51,689 bases of DNA from an uncultured SAR86 cluster bacterium (GTDB taxonomy: Bacteria; Pseudomonadota; Gammaproteobacteria; Magnimaribacterales; AG-339-G14). Positions 1 to 7,076 of the stretch are shown piece by piece. Position numbers and translations under genes: made by a program. The notes beneath the pieces are model-generated. The model was not told the DNA's origin and made no database searches. It worked only from the letters and a program-made list of their open reading frames with translations. Every line of letters starts with the position of its first letter. Position 1 is the stretch's first letter. The stretch spans positions 1 to 51,689 of the forward strand of contig CABXRO010000009.1 of assembly GCA_902514645.1 (NCBI GenBank). Reading direction: 5' to 3'.

Positions 1-2
1 AA

Positions 3-350
3 GCGCATGCCAAGTTATTCTACGCAGCAGAATTTTTTAAACAGCCTGATATAATTTCCAGTACTTTTATTTCAATTCATGCCAATCAACGCATGATGAC
101 TTCTGATAGAGAGTTAGAGCCTTTCTTTGCAAGCTATGGTATTTCTCAAGATCAATACCAATCATTCTTTAATTCTTTTGCCATGCAAAACAAAATCCGA
201 AGAGCAGATACTTTTGGACTCAAATATGAAATTCGTGGTGTGCCTGCTTTTATCGTCAATGGAAAATACAAAGTATCAGCATCACGACAGGTTGGAACTT
301 CTGAACTCTTAGATGTGGTCGATTACCTCATTAACTTAGAAAGGAAATAA
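3..350 (+). CDS. dsbA: DsbA-like periplasmic thiol:disulfide oxidoreductase (C-terminal part, 5' truncated)
   Basis: The frame is open from the left edge of the window, so only the last ~115 residues are visible; the internal Met codons at 93 and 96 are not the start. The segment shows the end of the helical insertion and the second half of the thioredoxin fold. It includes the cis-proline loop G-V-P-A-F followed by I-V-N-G-K-Y, which is typical of DsbA and FrnE-type proteins. The CxxC active site and signal peptide lie outside the window. DsbA introduces disulfides into exported proteins. The downstream citE-like gene starts after 1 base, so the two may be cotranscribed. A DsbA-family paralog with another role cannot be excluded. 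Confidence 0.85.
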   Translation, partial: AHAKLFYAAEFFKQPDIISSTFISIHANQRMMTSDRELEPFFASYGISQDQYQSFFNSFAMQNKIRRADTFGLKYEIRGVPAFIVNGKYKVSASRQVGTSELLDVVDYLINLERK

Positions 351-351
351 T

Positions 352-1179
352 ATGAGATACAAATCAAACCTTTTCATTCCAGGTCATACGCTTGATCGTT
401 TGGATCGAGGTCTTAATAGCAATGCAAGTGCTCTAATCATCGATCTTGAAGACGGTTGTCCTGAAGACAAAAAAATCGATGCACGTGAAGAATTGATTGG
501 TCTTTTAAAAAAAGGCAATGTCTTTACCAAACCACTGTTTGTAAGAGTTAACGATGCTATGAATGAAAATGGTAGACAGGATATTGATGCTTTATCGGAT
601 TTTGAAGATCAAATTGAGGCTATTATTCTTCCGAAGACACAAAGTTTTGATTTCTTAGCAACGCTTGCGCCAATGATAGCTTTTGAAAACAAACTAGTTC
701 CTTTAATCGAGACCCCAAGAGCAGTCGATACTGTTACACAAATAGCTGCTTTTAAAGGAGTCATCGGCCTTTTCTTTGGAGCGGCAGATTTTTCTGCAGG
801 TATGGGCTCTAAATTAGCATGGGAACCGCTTTTATATGCTCGGCATAAAGTTGCTTTAGCTGCAGCTATGTACAACCTTTTTACCATCGATGCGCCATTT
901 TTCTATATCGATAATGAAGAAGGACTTAAAGAGGAAGCTGAAAAAGTGAAGAACCTTGGTTTTACTGGAAAAGCAGCGATTCACCCTTCACAAATAGACT
1001 TTATCAATGATGCATTTGAACCTACCAAAGAAGAAAAAGAAGAAGCCAAAAAAGTTCTTGAGGAATACCAAAAGATGGATGGTGGAGCTGTTAAAATAGA
1101 CGGAAAAATGGTTGACGAGCCAATTGCTGAGGCGATGCGTTTAAAATTATCTTTAGGAGATAAAGAAGAGGAGGACTAG
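352..1179 (+). CDS. CitE-like HpcH/HpaI-family acyl-CoA lyase
   Basis: A 275-residue TIM-barrel lyase of the CitE / malyl-CoA / citramalyl-CoA lyase family. Visible marks are D-L-E-D at 31-34, P-L-I-E-T-P-R at 117-123 (E120 as a metal ligand), F-G-A-A-D-F at 142-147 (D146 as a metal ligand) and the family motif G-K-A-A-I-H-P at 206-212. Enzymes of this type cleave 3-hydroxyacyl-CoAs such as citramalyl-CoA or beta-methylmalyl-CoA into acetyl- or propionyl-CoA plus pyruvate or glyoxylate. A good SD (aaagga) precedes the ATG. The next two genes encode a MaoC hydratase and a family III CoA-transferase, so the trio forms a complete activate-hydrate-cleave route. True citrate lyase is unlikely because the other citrate lyase subunits are absent. 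Confidence 0.88.
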   Translation: MRYKSNLFIPGHTLDRLDRGLNSNASALIIDLEDGCPEDKKIDAREELIGLLKKGNVFTKPLFVRVNDAMNENGRQDIDALSDFEDQIEAIILPKTQSFDFLATLAPMIAFENKLVPLIETPRAVDTVTQIAAFKGVIGLFFGAADFSAGMGSKLAWEPLLYARHKVALAAAMYNLFTIDAPFFYIDNEEGLKEEAEKVKNLGFTGKAAIHPSQIDFINDAFEPTKEEKEEAKKVLEEYQKMDGGAVKIDGKMVDEPIAEAMRLKLSLGDKEEED

Positions 1180-1698
1180 ATGTCAAAGTCCAGTAAAGAT
1201 TTAGGAAACAATAGATTTAGAGAATCCTTCGGCCGTTATTTCGAAGAATTTGAAGTAGGTCATGTATATGAACATCGTCCCGGCAGAACCATTACCGAAT
1301 CGGACAATACTTGGTTCACGCTTTTAACCATGAATACTCATCCCCTTCATTTTGATAAGGAGTATGGTAAAGCAACAGAATTTGGGAAAAATTTGGTAAA
1401 CAGCACTTTCACCGTATCTGTGATGGTTGGCATGAGTGTGAGTGATATCAGCCAAAAAGCCATAGCTAATCTTGGTTGGACCGACATTGTTCTTCCACAT
1501 CCATTGTTTGTCGGCGACACTCTATATGCAGAGTCCGAGGTTTTAGAAACGCGTCTTTCCGAATCAAGGAAAAATGCTGGCATAGTTACTGTAAAAACAA
1601 TTGGTAAAAACCAAAATAGGGATGTTGTAGCTTCCTTCAAACGTTCTGCTTTAATTCCAACCAAAGGAAATGCTGTAGACGATAAGATCGATTACTAA
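1180..1698 (+). CDS. MaoC-family single-hotdog enoyl-CoA hydratase
   Basis: A 172-residue MaoC-like hydratase. The hydratase motif is seen as T-M-N-T-H-P-L-H-F-D at 50-59, where N52 and H57 occupy the catalytic Asp/Asn and His positions. The protein is one hotdog domain, much shorter than the double-hotdog mesaconyl-C1-CoA hydratases (~350 residues), and nearer in size to the single-domain itaconyl-CoA hydratase-type proteins known beside CitE-like lyases. The ATG follows the lyase stop directly, with SD gaggagg overlapping the end of that gene, so coupling is likely. The probable reaction is hydration of itaconyl- or mesaconyl-CoA to a 3-hydroxyacyl-CoA, which the upstream lyase would split. 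The exact substrate cannot be read from the sequence. Confidence 0.82.
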   Translation: MSKSSKDLGNNRFRESFGRYFEEFEVGHVYEHRPGRTITESDNTWFTLLTMNTHPLHFDKEYGKATEFGKNLVNSTFTVSVMVGMSVSDISQKAIANLGWTDIVLPHPLFVGDTLYAESEVLETRLSESRKNAGIVTVKTIGKNQNRDVVASFKRSALIPTKGNAVDDKIDY

Positions 1699-1699
1699 G

Positions 1700-2869
1700 T
1701 TGAAGCAATCTTTAAAAGGCATAAAAGTCCTCGATTTAACCCACATGCTGGCAGGTCCTTACACGACTATGATTCTGGCTGATTTGGGCGCTGAAGTTGT
1801 AAAAATTGAGCAACCAAAGACGGGAGACATTACCAGAAATCTTCTCAAAGACGATCCAAAGTACTCATTGGATGGGATTGGCGCCTATCATCTAACTTTA
1901 GGTAGAAATAAAAAAAGCGTTGAATTGGATCTTAAATCTGAACAAGGCCTAAAACTTTTCAAAGAGTTGGCCGAAGTGGCAGATGTTGTCGTAGATAATT
2001 TCAGTCAAGGAGTAACGAAACGCTTAGATATAGATCATAAAAGCTTGAAAAAAGTTAATCCAAAAATCATTACATGTTCAATAAGCGGCTTCGGCGATAC
2101 TGAAGTAAATCGACCGGCTTACGACAATCTCATTCAAGGTTACGCTGGAGCAATGTCCATCACAGGAACAGATAAAGAAAATCCGGTTAAATCTGGTATC
2201 CCTATAGCTGACTTAGGAGCTGGACTTTATGCAGTGATTGGTATTTTAAGCGCTATACAGTCTCGAGAAAAAAACGACTTCGGCGAACATGTGGATATTT
2301 CCATGCTCGATACTCAGGTAAGTTTATTGACATACATGGCTACTATGCATTTTCTTTCGGGCGAGAATCCTGAGCCGATTGGAAATCAACACATGAATCA
2401 TGTGCCATTTAATTCTTATAGAACTTCAGATAGCTTTATCCAAATAGGAGTTGTTGCGGAAGATTTTTGGCCTAGCCTCATTAAAGCGCTCGATTTAAGA
2501 GAATTGGATACTGAAGAAAATAAAGTAAGAAGTGGTCGTTTAAAAAATAGAGAAAATATTGATCGGGTTGTGCAAGAAGTTTTTATAACAAATACGACTG
2601 AGCATTGGTTGAAAACATTACAAGAACACCGAGTTCCTTGCGGACCTATTAATACTCTTTCTGAAACTTTCCAAGACGCTGATCTTTTGAAAAGAAACAT
2701 GATTGTTGAGGTTTTTCAAGATAGCGGTGCATCTGTAAAAATGCCTGGTAACCCAGTAAAAATTTCTAATCACGATGAACAATTCAGACGCTCCCCAAAA
2801 CTTGGTGAGCATACTTCTGAAATTTTTAAAAACTGGTTAGATAAAGATATTTCAGTTGATCAAGATTAA
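1700..2869 (+). CDS. CaiB/BaiF family III CoA-transferase
   Basis: A 389-residue family III CoA-transferase with a TTG start one base after the maoC stop. The N-terminal G-I-K-V-L-D-L-T-H-M-L-A-G-P block and the nucleophile region G-I-P-I-A-D-L-G-A-G (D171, the Asp that forms the glutamyl/aspartyl-CoA anhydride) are clear. Such enzymes move CoA between dicarboxylates, for example succinyl-CoA to itaconate, citramalate or mesaconate. Set beside a CitE-like lyase and a MaoC hydratase, it is probably the activating step of a C5 dicarboxylate pathway, or an intramolecular mesaconyl-CoA transferase. Other substrates (formyl, carnitine, bile acids) are less consistent with the neighbours. Confidence 0.88.
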   Translation: MKQSLKGIKVLDLTHMLAGPYTTMILADLGAEVVKIEQPKTGDITRNLLKDDPKYSLDGIGAYHLTLGRNKKSVELDLKSEQGLKLFKELAEVADVVVDNFSQGVTKRLDIDHKSLKKVNPKIITCSISGFGDTEVNRPAYDNLIQGYAGAMSITGTDKENPVKSGIPIADLGAGLYAVIGILSAIQSREKNDFGEHVDISMLDTQVSLLTYMATMHFLSGENPEPIGNQHMNHVPFNSYRTSDSFIQIGVVAEDFWPSLIKALDLRELDTEENKVRSGRLKNRENIDRVVQEVFITNTTEHWLKTLQEHRVPCGPINTLSETFQDADLLKRNMIVEVFQDSGASVKMPGNPVKISNHDEQFRRSPKLGEHTSEIFKNWLDKDISVDQD

Positions 2870-2891
2870 GACTTCCCGCTCTTTTCAGGAA

Positions 2892-2916
2892 CAATTTAGA
2901 GGATTAAACTAAATTG
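2892..2916 (+). repeat. 8-bp perfect inverted repeat in the methyltransferase leader
   Basis: Bases 2892-2899 (CAATTTAG) are perfectly complementary to 2909-2916 (CTAAATTG), with a 9-base loop. The hairpin lies between the CoA-transferase stop (2869) and the methyltransferase SD/ATG (about 2930-2938). No T-run follows, so it does not look like an intrinsic terminator. It could be an operator, an mRNA processing or stability element, or chance in AT-rich sequence. Confidence 0.4.
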
Positions 2917-2937
2917 AATTATTCAGGAGAGAAAAAC

Positions 2938-3990
2938 ATGGATGCGGAAAAACTCAGTCAATTAACTCAAAAAGTCATTGGTGATGCAGCGGGAGCAGTA
3001 GGATTACTGCTGGCTTACATTGGCGACCAATCGAAAGTTTATGCGAAAATGGATGAACTGGGCCCTTCAACTGTAAAAGAAATTGCAGATAAAGCAGATC
3101 TCGATGAACGATACTTAAGAGAATTTCTATCTTCCAATGCTGCCAATGGATATGTAACTTATGAACCCGCAGAGGATAAATTTTCTCTTTCTCCAGAGCA
3201 AGCAGCTGTCTTTGCAAAAGACGGTGAGCCTACTTGTTTGCAAGGTTACTTCCAAGCAATAGTTGGTCAATATGCAGAGCATGAAAAAGCGGTAGAAACT
3301 TTTCAATCAGGAAAAGGCAGACCATGGGGAGAACATCACCTGTGTTGTTTCTGTGGTACTGATAGATTTTTTAGGCCTGGGTATGTTGGTAATTTAGTAA
3401 GCAATTGGATTCCATCTTTATCTGGAGTTGAAGACCAACTTAAAGCCGGGGCTAAAGTTGCCGACATCGGTTGTGGGCTAGGATCAACGACAATTATCAT
3501 GGCCCAGACTTATCCGAATTCAACAATTCATGGATACGATTTTCACGGTCCTTCCATTGAAGAGGCTAGTGCAAGAGCCAAGGAACTCGGACTAACCAAC
3601 ATTGAGTTTCACGTATCGGATGCCAGAGAGATTCCAGATAATGGATATGACTTTGCCTGCATTTTTGATGCTCTGCATGACATGGGCGATCCTGTTGGCG
3701 TTGCCAATCATATTAAAAATGTTCTTTCCGATGATGGCACATTCATGTTGGTCGAACCCGCTGCAGCAGATAATTTAGAAGATAACTTGAATACTTTTGG
3801 TGGTTTGGCTTATGGCTTTTCAACAATAGTTTGTGTTCCTACCTCTAGAGCTCAAGATGTGGGCCTTTGCTTGGGCGCACAAGCTGGCCCAAAAAGGCTT
3901 ACAGATGTCTTGAATTCTGCAGGATTTAATCACGTTAGAGAGTCAGCTCGAACTGGAACGAATATGGTTTTTGAGGTTAAGCAAGCTTAA
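2938..3990 (+). CDS. Winged-helix plus Rossmann SAM-dependent methyltransferase (Rv2258c-like)
   Basis: The start is placed at ATG 2938 because aggaga lies 6 bases upstream; an in-frame TTG at 2914 has no such support. The 350-residue protein has an N-terminal winged-helix dimerization region (about 10-95) and a class I methyltransferase domain. Motif I is V-A-D-I-G-C-G-L-G at 174-182, followed by the acidic D-A-L-H-D motif. The linker carries R-F-F-R-P-G-Y, typical of this family. Just before it, where relatives usually have an acidic or His-rich segment, this protein has H-H-L-C-C-F-C-G, three Cys in four residues (136-139). The substrate is unknown; O-methylation of a small molecule is the usual role of similar architectures. 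hflX starts within its stop codon. Confidence 0.82.
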   Translation: MDAEKLSQLTQKVIGDAAGAVGLLLAYIGDQSKVYAKMDELGPSTVKEIADKADLDERYLREFLSSNAANGYVTYEPAEDKFSLSPEQAAVFAKDGEPTCLQGYFQAIVGQYAEHEKAVETFQSGKGRPWGEHHLCCFCGTDRFFRPGYVGNLVSNWIPSLSGVEDQLKAGAKVADIGCGLGSTTIIMAQTYPNSTIHGYDFHGPSIEEASARAKELGLTNIEFHVSDAREIPDNGYDFACIFDALHDMGDPVGVANHIKNVLSDDGTFMLVEPAAADNLEDNLNTFGGLAYGFSTIVCVPTSRAQDVGLCLGAQAGPKRLTDVLNSAGFNHVRESARTGTNMVFEVKQA

Positions 3991-5312
3991 TGCTCAACGA
4001 AAATAGTTTTTTTGAAAAAGCTCTATTGGTTCAAGTAGAAACCACGAAAGTAAGGCGAATCTTAAACTTTGAAAACTCTTTTGATGAGTTTAGAGATCTT
4101 GCTAGATCGGCCGGAGCTAATGTTTTAGAAGAGATTAAGGGCAAGCAGGAACTCGCATCGCCTAGATATTTTATTCAAAAAGGTAAGTTGGAAGAGATCA
4201 AGCAAGCCATTCATAAAAATAAAATAGGCCTGGTGATATTCAACCACGCACTTTCTCCATCTCAAGAGCGAAATATTGAACGCTATTTAAAGGCTAGAGT
4301 ATTAGATAGGACTGGCTTGATTTTAGATATTTTTGCAAGACGCGCTTTTAGTCATATTGGAAAACTTCAAGTTGAGCTTGCCCAATTGTCACATCTGTCT
4401 ACTAGATTAGTTAGAGGCTGGAGCCACCTGGAAAGACAAAAAGGGGGAATCGGGCTTAGAGGTCCTGGAGAAACTCAGCTTGAAACAGATCGAAGATTGA
4501 TTGGTAATAGAATCAAGGCGCTTAAAAAGAAACTTGCCAAAAGCCACAATCAAAAATCCTTAAACCGTTACGCCAGAAAAAAGGGAAAAAATAAAATAGT
4601 CGCTTTGGTCGGTTATACCAATGCAGGTAAAACAACATTATTTAACGCTTTAACTGGTGGAGACGAATATCAAGCGGATCAGTTGTTTGCAACTTTAGAT
4701 TCAGTCACCAGAAAAAATTTAAGTCCTGGAAGCAGAGCAATTTTATTTACGGACACTGTGGGTTTTATTTCTGAAATTCCAACGGAGTTGATTGAATCAT
4801 TCAAAACCACTTTAGATGATCTTAGATCGGCAGATTTATTAATCCATTTGGTAGATATCAATGATCCAGAAAAAGATATCAAGCAAAAAGAAGTTACAAG
4901 AATTTTGAAAGATCTGGATGTTGATAAAATTCCGCAACTTTTAGTGAATAATAAAGTCGATTATCTCTCAGAAAACAAACAACAAGAGCTGGAGTTTCAA
5001 TATCCTGAAGAACTTTTTATTTCTGCAGAAAAGAATATTGGTATTGAGTCTTTAAAAGAGAAAATATTAGAGAGAATCAGTAATGGCCTTTTCAAAGGCT
5101 GGGTATCGATTTCCCATCAAGCGTCAGCTGCCAGGGCTAAGCTTTATGAAGAAGGGTGTGTTCGCGATGAGGTCATAAAGGATAAAGAGTGGCATCTGAA
5201 ATTAAATATTGGAAATGATTTACTCACCGATTACCTAAATTCATCACAATTGAAAATTTTGCATGACGATAATCAACAACCGTTAGAAGTTGGTGAGCCA
5301 GGCAGGACTTGA
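3990..5312 (+). CDS. hflX: Ribosome-associated GTPase HflX
   Basis: A 440-residue HflX GTPase, which splits stalled or stress-inactivated 70S ribosomes. The N-terminal HflX domain (to about 195) carries the signature G-G-I-G-L-R-G-P-G-E-T-Q. The G domain shows G1 G-Y-T-N-A-G-K-T at 208-215, G3 D-T-V-G-F and G4 N-K-V-D. It begins at TAATG, overlapping the methyltransferase stop, so it is translationally coupled. This is not the usual hfq-hflX arrangement. The last seven residues and the stop codon are read through the antisense of the tRNA-like gene at 5291-5367, a 22-base 3' overlap, suggesting the native C-terminus eroded into the tRNA. Confidence 0.95.
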   Translation: MLNENSFFEKALLVQVETTKVRRILNFENSFDEFRDLARSAGANVLEEIKGKQELASPRYFIQKGKLEEIKQAIHKNKIGLVIFNHALSPSQERNIERYLKARVLDRTGLILDIFARRAFSHIGKLQVELAQLSHLSTRLVRGWSHLERQKGGIGLRGPGETQLETDRRLIGNRIKALKKKLAKSHNQKSLNRYARKKGKNKIVALVGYTNAGKTTLFNALTGGDEYQADQLFATLDSVTRKNLSPGSRAILFTDTVGFISEIPTELIESFKTTLDDLRSADLLIHLVDINDPEKDIKQKEVTRILKDLDVDKIPQLLVNNKVDYLSENKQQELEFQYPEELFISAEKNIGIESLKEKILERISNGLFKGWVSISHQASAARAKLYEEGCVRDEVIKDKEWHLKLNIGNDLLTDYLNSSQLKILHDDNQQPLEVGEPGRT

Positions 5313-5367
5313 ACCTCAGATCAATGAATCATGAGTCCGCTGTTCTAACCAACAGAACTACTTGCTC
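5291..5367 (-). tRNA. Degenerate tRNA-Met(CAT)-like gene or tRNA pseudogene
   Basis: Read on the minus strand, the 77 bases fold as a tRNA with an encoded 3' CCA. The D stem is perfect (GTTC/GAAC) with a GG-containing D loop. The anticodon loop is CTCATGA (anticodon CAT, but G at position 37) and the T loop is TTCAAGT. Several stem positions are broken: acceptor 5:68 is A:G, anticodon stem 28:42 is C:A, and T stem 50:64 and 49:65 are G:G and T:C. This many mismatches points to a decaying elongator tRNA-Met or a tRNA working with poor stems. Its 3' end overlaps the hflX stop on the other strand. Confidence 0.6.
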
Positions 5368-5439
5368 AATAGTTAAAATATTTATAAATAAGCTTAAACT
5401 TTTCTTCTAGTTAGAGATAGATTTAGTTAGGTAGGGGTC

Positions 5440-5445
5440 TATAAT
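5440..5445 (+). promoter_or_regulatory. -10 element (TATAAT) of the blue copper gene
   Basis: A perfect TATAAT lies 6 bases before ATG 5452, and no Shine-Dalgarno sequence lies between. Transcription would begin at or next to the start codon, which predicts a leaderless mRNA. No convincing -35 was found. Confidence 0.55.
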
Positions 5446-5451
5446 CGAACC

Positions 5452-6063
5452 ATGAAAAAATTATCAGTTGCTTTAATTTCGCTTCTTTTATCGCATTTAG
5501 CAGCTTCCGCTGATATGCGTGAAGAGGCTATACTTGATCGCGTCTCTTCTGTTGCTAGTGTTTGTCTAAAGACTGACGACTGTGGCATAGAATCTTCCGG
5601 ACCTGGTTATAAAGTTGCCTTAAATAATTCTATGGCAGCTGAACCTGTTGTCGCTTCCAATAAAGTAAAACTGTCTGAAGGTAGCGTTCATGAAGTTAAA
5701 ATGCTCAACGCTGGAGCAGATGGAACTATGGTTTTCGAACCTCCTGTTTTAAAAGTATCAGTCGGAGATACAATAAATTTTGTCCTCGTGGATCCTATGC
5801 ACAACTCAGCATCTTTTCCTAACATGATTCCATCTAATGCAGAAAGCTGGAATGGCACAATCAATGAAAGTATCAGTGTTACTTTAGATGTTGAAGGAGT
5901 GTACGTTTACAATTGCACACCTCATGCAATGATGGCAATGGTTGGCGTTATTCAAGTAGGCGAAGCAGTTAACTTGGATGAAATAAAATCCGCTGCGAGT
6001 CAGATAAAATCTACTTTTGTCATGAACCAAGAGAGGTTAGAAGATTATTTGTCAAGATTATAA
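5452..6063 (+). CDS. Secreted pseudoazurin-type blue copper protein with N-terminal extension
   Basis: A 203-residue exported cupredoxin. The signal peptide is residues 1-20, with cleavage after A-S-A. Residues 21-50 form an extension with two Cys (C38, C44) that resembles the pre-heme extension seen on some cytochrome c5 proteins. The cupredoxin domain spans about 75-170. Its type 1 copper ligands are H117 (M-H-N-S), C155, H158 and M163 in C-T-P-H-A-M-M-A-M, the pseudoazurin spacing. A C-terminal helical tail follows. It should carry electrons in the periplasm, plausibly with the cytochrome c5 encoded 5 bases downstream. No nitrite reductase or oxidase is in the window to name a partner. Confidence 0.85.
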   Translation: MKKLSVALISLLLSHLAASADMREEAILDRVSSVASVCLKTDDCGIESSGPGYKVALNNSMAAEPVVASNKVKLSEGSVHEVKMLNAGADGTMVFEPPVLKVSVGDTINFVLVDPMHNSASFPNMIPSNAESWNGTINESISVTLDVEGVYVYNCTPHAMMAMVGVIQVGEAVNLDEIKSAASQIKSTFVMNQERLEDYLSRL

Positions 6064-6068
6064 TTATT

Positions 6069-6383
6069 TTGATTAAATTATTTTTTTCTTTCTTAATATT
6101 TTTTTTCTTTACTTCCTCTCTTATTTTTTCTGAAGAAAAAATCTCAAGAGATGGCAAGACAGTTTATGATGCAGCTTGTGCCGTTTGTCACCAAAATGGC
6201 TTGGCTGGCGCCCCAACCTTCGGGGATAAATCAGCATGGGGTTTAAGAGTCAATAAAAGCCTAGACGAGTTAACTCATAGCGTTAAAAATGGTCTTAGAG
6301 GTATGCCCGCAATGGGCTTATGCATGAATTGTTCTGAGCAGGAGCTCGAGATGGCAGTCAGCTATATCTTAGACTCTTTATAA
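6069..6383 (+). CDS. Cytochrome c5 family protein
   Basis: A 104-residue protein with TTG start 5 bases after the blue copper stop. It has a very hydrophobic N-terminal signal (about 2-21), the heme-binding motif C-A-V-C-H at 37-41, and the c5 signature G-M-P-A-M-G followed by C-M-N-C (C85, C88), a probable disulfide; M79 or M82 is the sixth heme ligand. The domain is a minimal c5 without the Cys-bearing extension that some c5 proteins carry, and a similar extension sits on the neighbouring copper protein. It is a periplasmic electron carrier, probably cotranscribed with the cupredoxin. Its stop codon interlocks with the convergent HAD gene (TTATAA). Confidence 0.85.
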   Translation: MIKLFFSFLIFFFFTSSLIFSEEKISRDGKTVYDAACAVCHQNGLAGAPTFGDKSAWGLRVNKSLDELTHSVKNGLRGMPAMGLCMNCSEQELEMAVSYILDSL

Positions 6384-7076
6384 TCTCTCTATTCCTTTCT
6401 CTAAATCCCACCAAGATTCAATATCTATATCAGCTTGTCTTTTGGTATCTGGCCACTCTGCGTCGAGCAAATTAAGCCATACAGCCCTCATCCCTAGATT
6501 CATAGCAGCCTCGACATCATTTTCTGGATGATCGCCTACGTGGCAGACTTCCTCAGGTTGAAGTTGCATTATTTTTAAAGCTTCTTCAAACATCTTTACA
6601 CCGGGTTTACTATCATTCACCATTTCAGCATTCAGATAAAAATCAAACAAGTGATCAATTTTTAAAGTTTCTATGCTCGCATTTCCATTAGTCAAAACAC
6701 CTAACGTATATTTACTTTTTAATGACTCAAGAACTTCTAAAGTTCCATCGAAATAAGTAATTTCATGACGAAGCCTTAAAAAAATATCGAACGCGTCTTC
6801 TGACGTCTCTTTTGCATCTTCATTGGAAACACCGTTTTCTATCAACAATGTCTCGATGACTTTCATACGAAGCTCAGATAAACGATGTCTAAGAGAATTA
6901 TCTTTTGCGATGAGCTTCTGCCACATCTTTTGTTCCTTTTCTGTTGACAAAACTTTAGACATGTTTGGAAATTTATCGATTATCCAGTTATTGGATTCTT
7001 TGTGAGCGTGAATGATGACTTCACGAAGCGGCCATAAAGTGTCATCAAGGTCAAAAGTTATTGCTTTAATTTTCAT
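6378..7076 (-). CDS. HAD-superfamily phosphatase (YigB-like)
   Basis: A 232-residue HAD hydrolase with motif I D-L-D-D-T (nucleophile D9, acid/base D11), motif II L-T-N-G, a conserved K-P-G, and motif IV G-D-H-P-E-N-D. The cap is of the helical C1 type. It is the last gene of the lysA-dapF-DUF484-xerC operon, the place held in gammaproteobacteria by yigB. YigB dephosphorylates 5-amino-6-ribitylamino-uracil phosphate in riboflavin synthesis and also FMN. The family is promiscuous, so that function is inferred from context. The start overlaps the xerC stop by 4 bases, and the stop overlaps the convergent cytochrome gene by 6 bases. Confidence 0.85.
   Translation of the reverse strand: MKIKAITFDLDDTLWPLREVIIHAHKESNNWIIDKFPNMSKVLSTEKEQKMWQKLIAKDNSLRHRLSELRMKVIETLLIENGVSNEDAKETSEDAFDIFLRLRHEITYFDGTLEVLESLKSKYTLGVLTNGNASIETLKIDHLFDFYLNAEMVNDSKPGVKMFEEALKIMQLQPEEVCHVGDHPENDVEAAMNLGMRAVWLNLLDAEWPDTKRQADIDIESWWDLEKGIERL

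Noticed and set aside
93-350. An 85-residue complete protein starting at ATG 93
   Set aside because: The frame is open to the window edge and encodes DsbA-like sequence before that Met, so it is the 3' part of a longer gene.
352-1179. Citrate lyase beta subunit (CitE) proper
   Set aside because: citD, citF and the prosthetic-group genes are absent, and the neighbours fit a CoA-thioester lyase instead.
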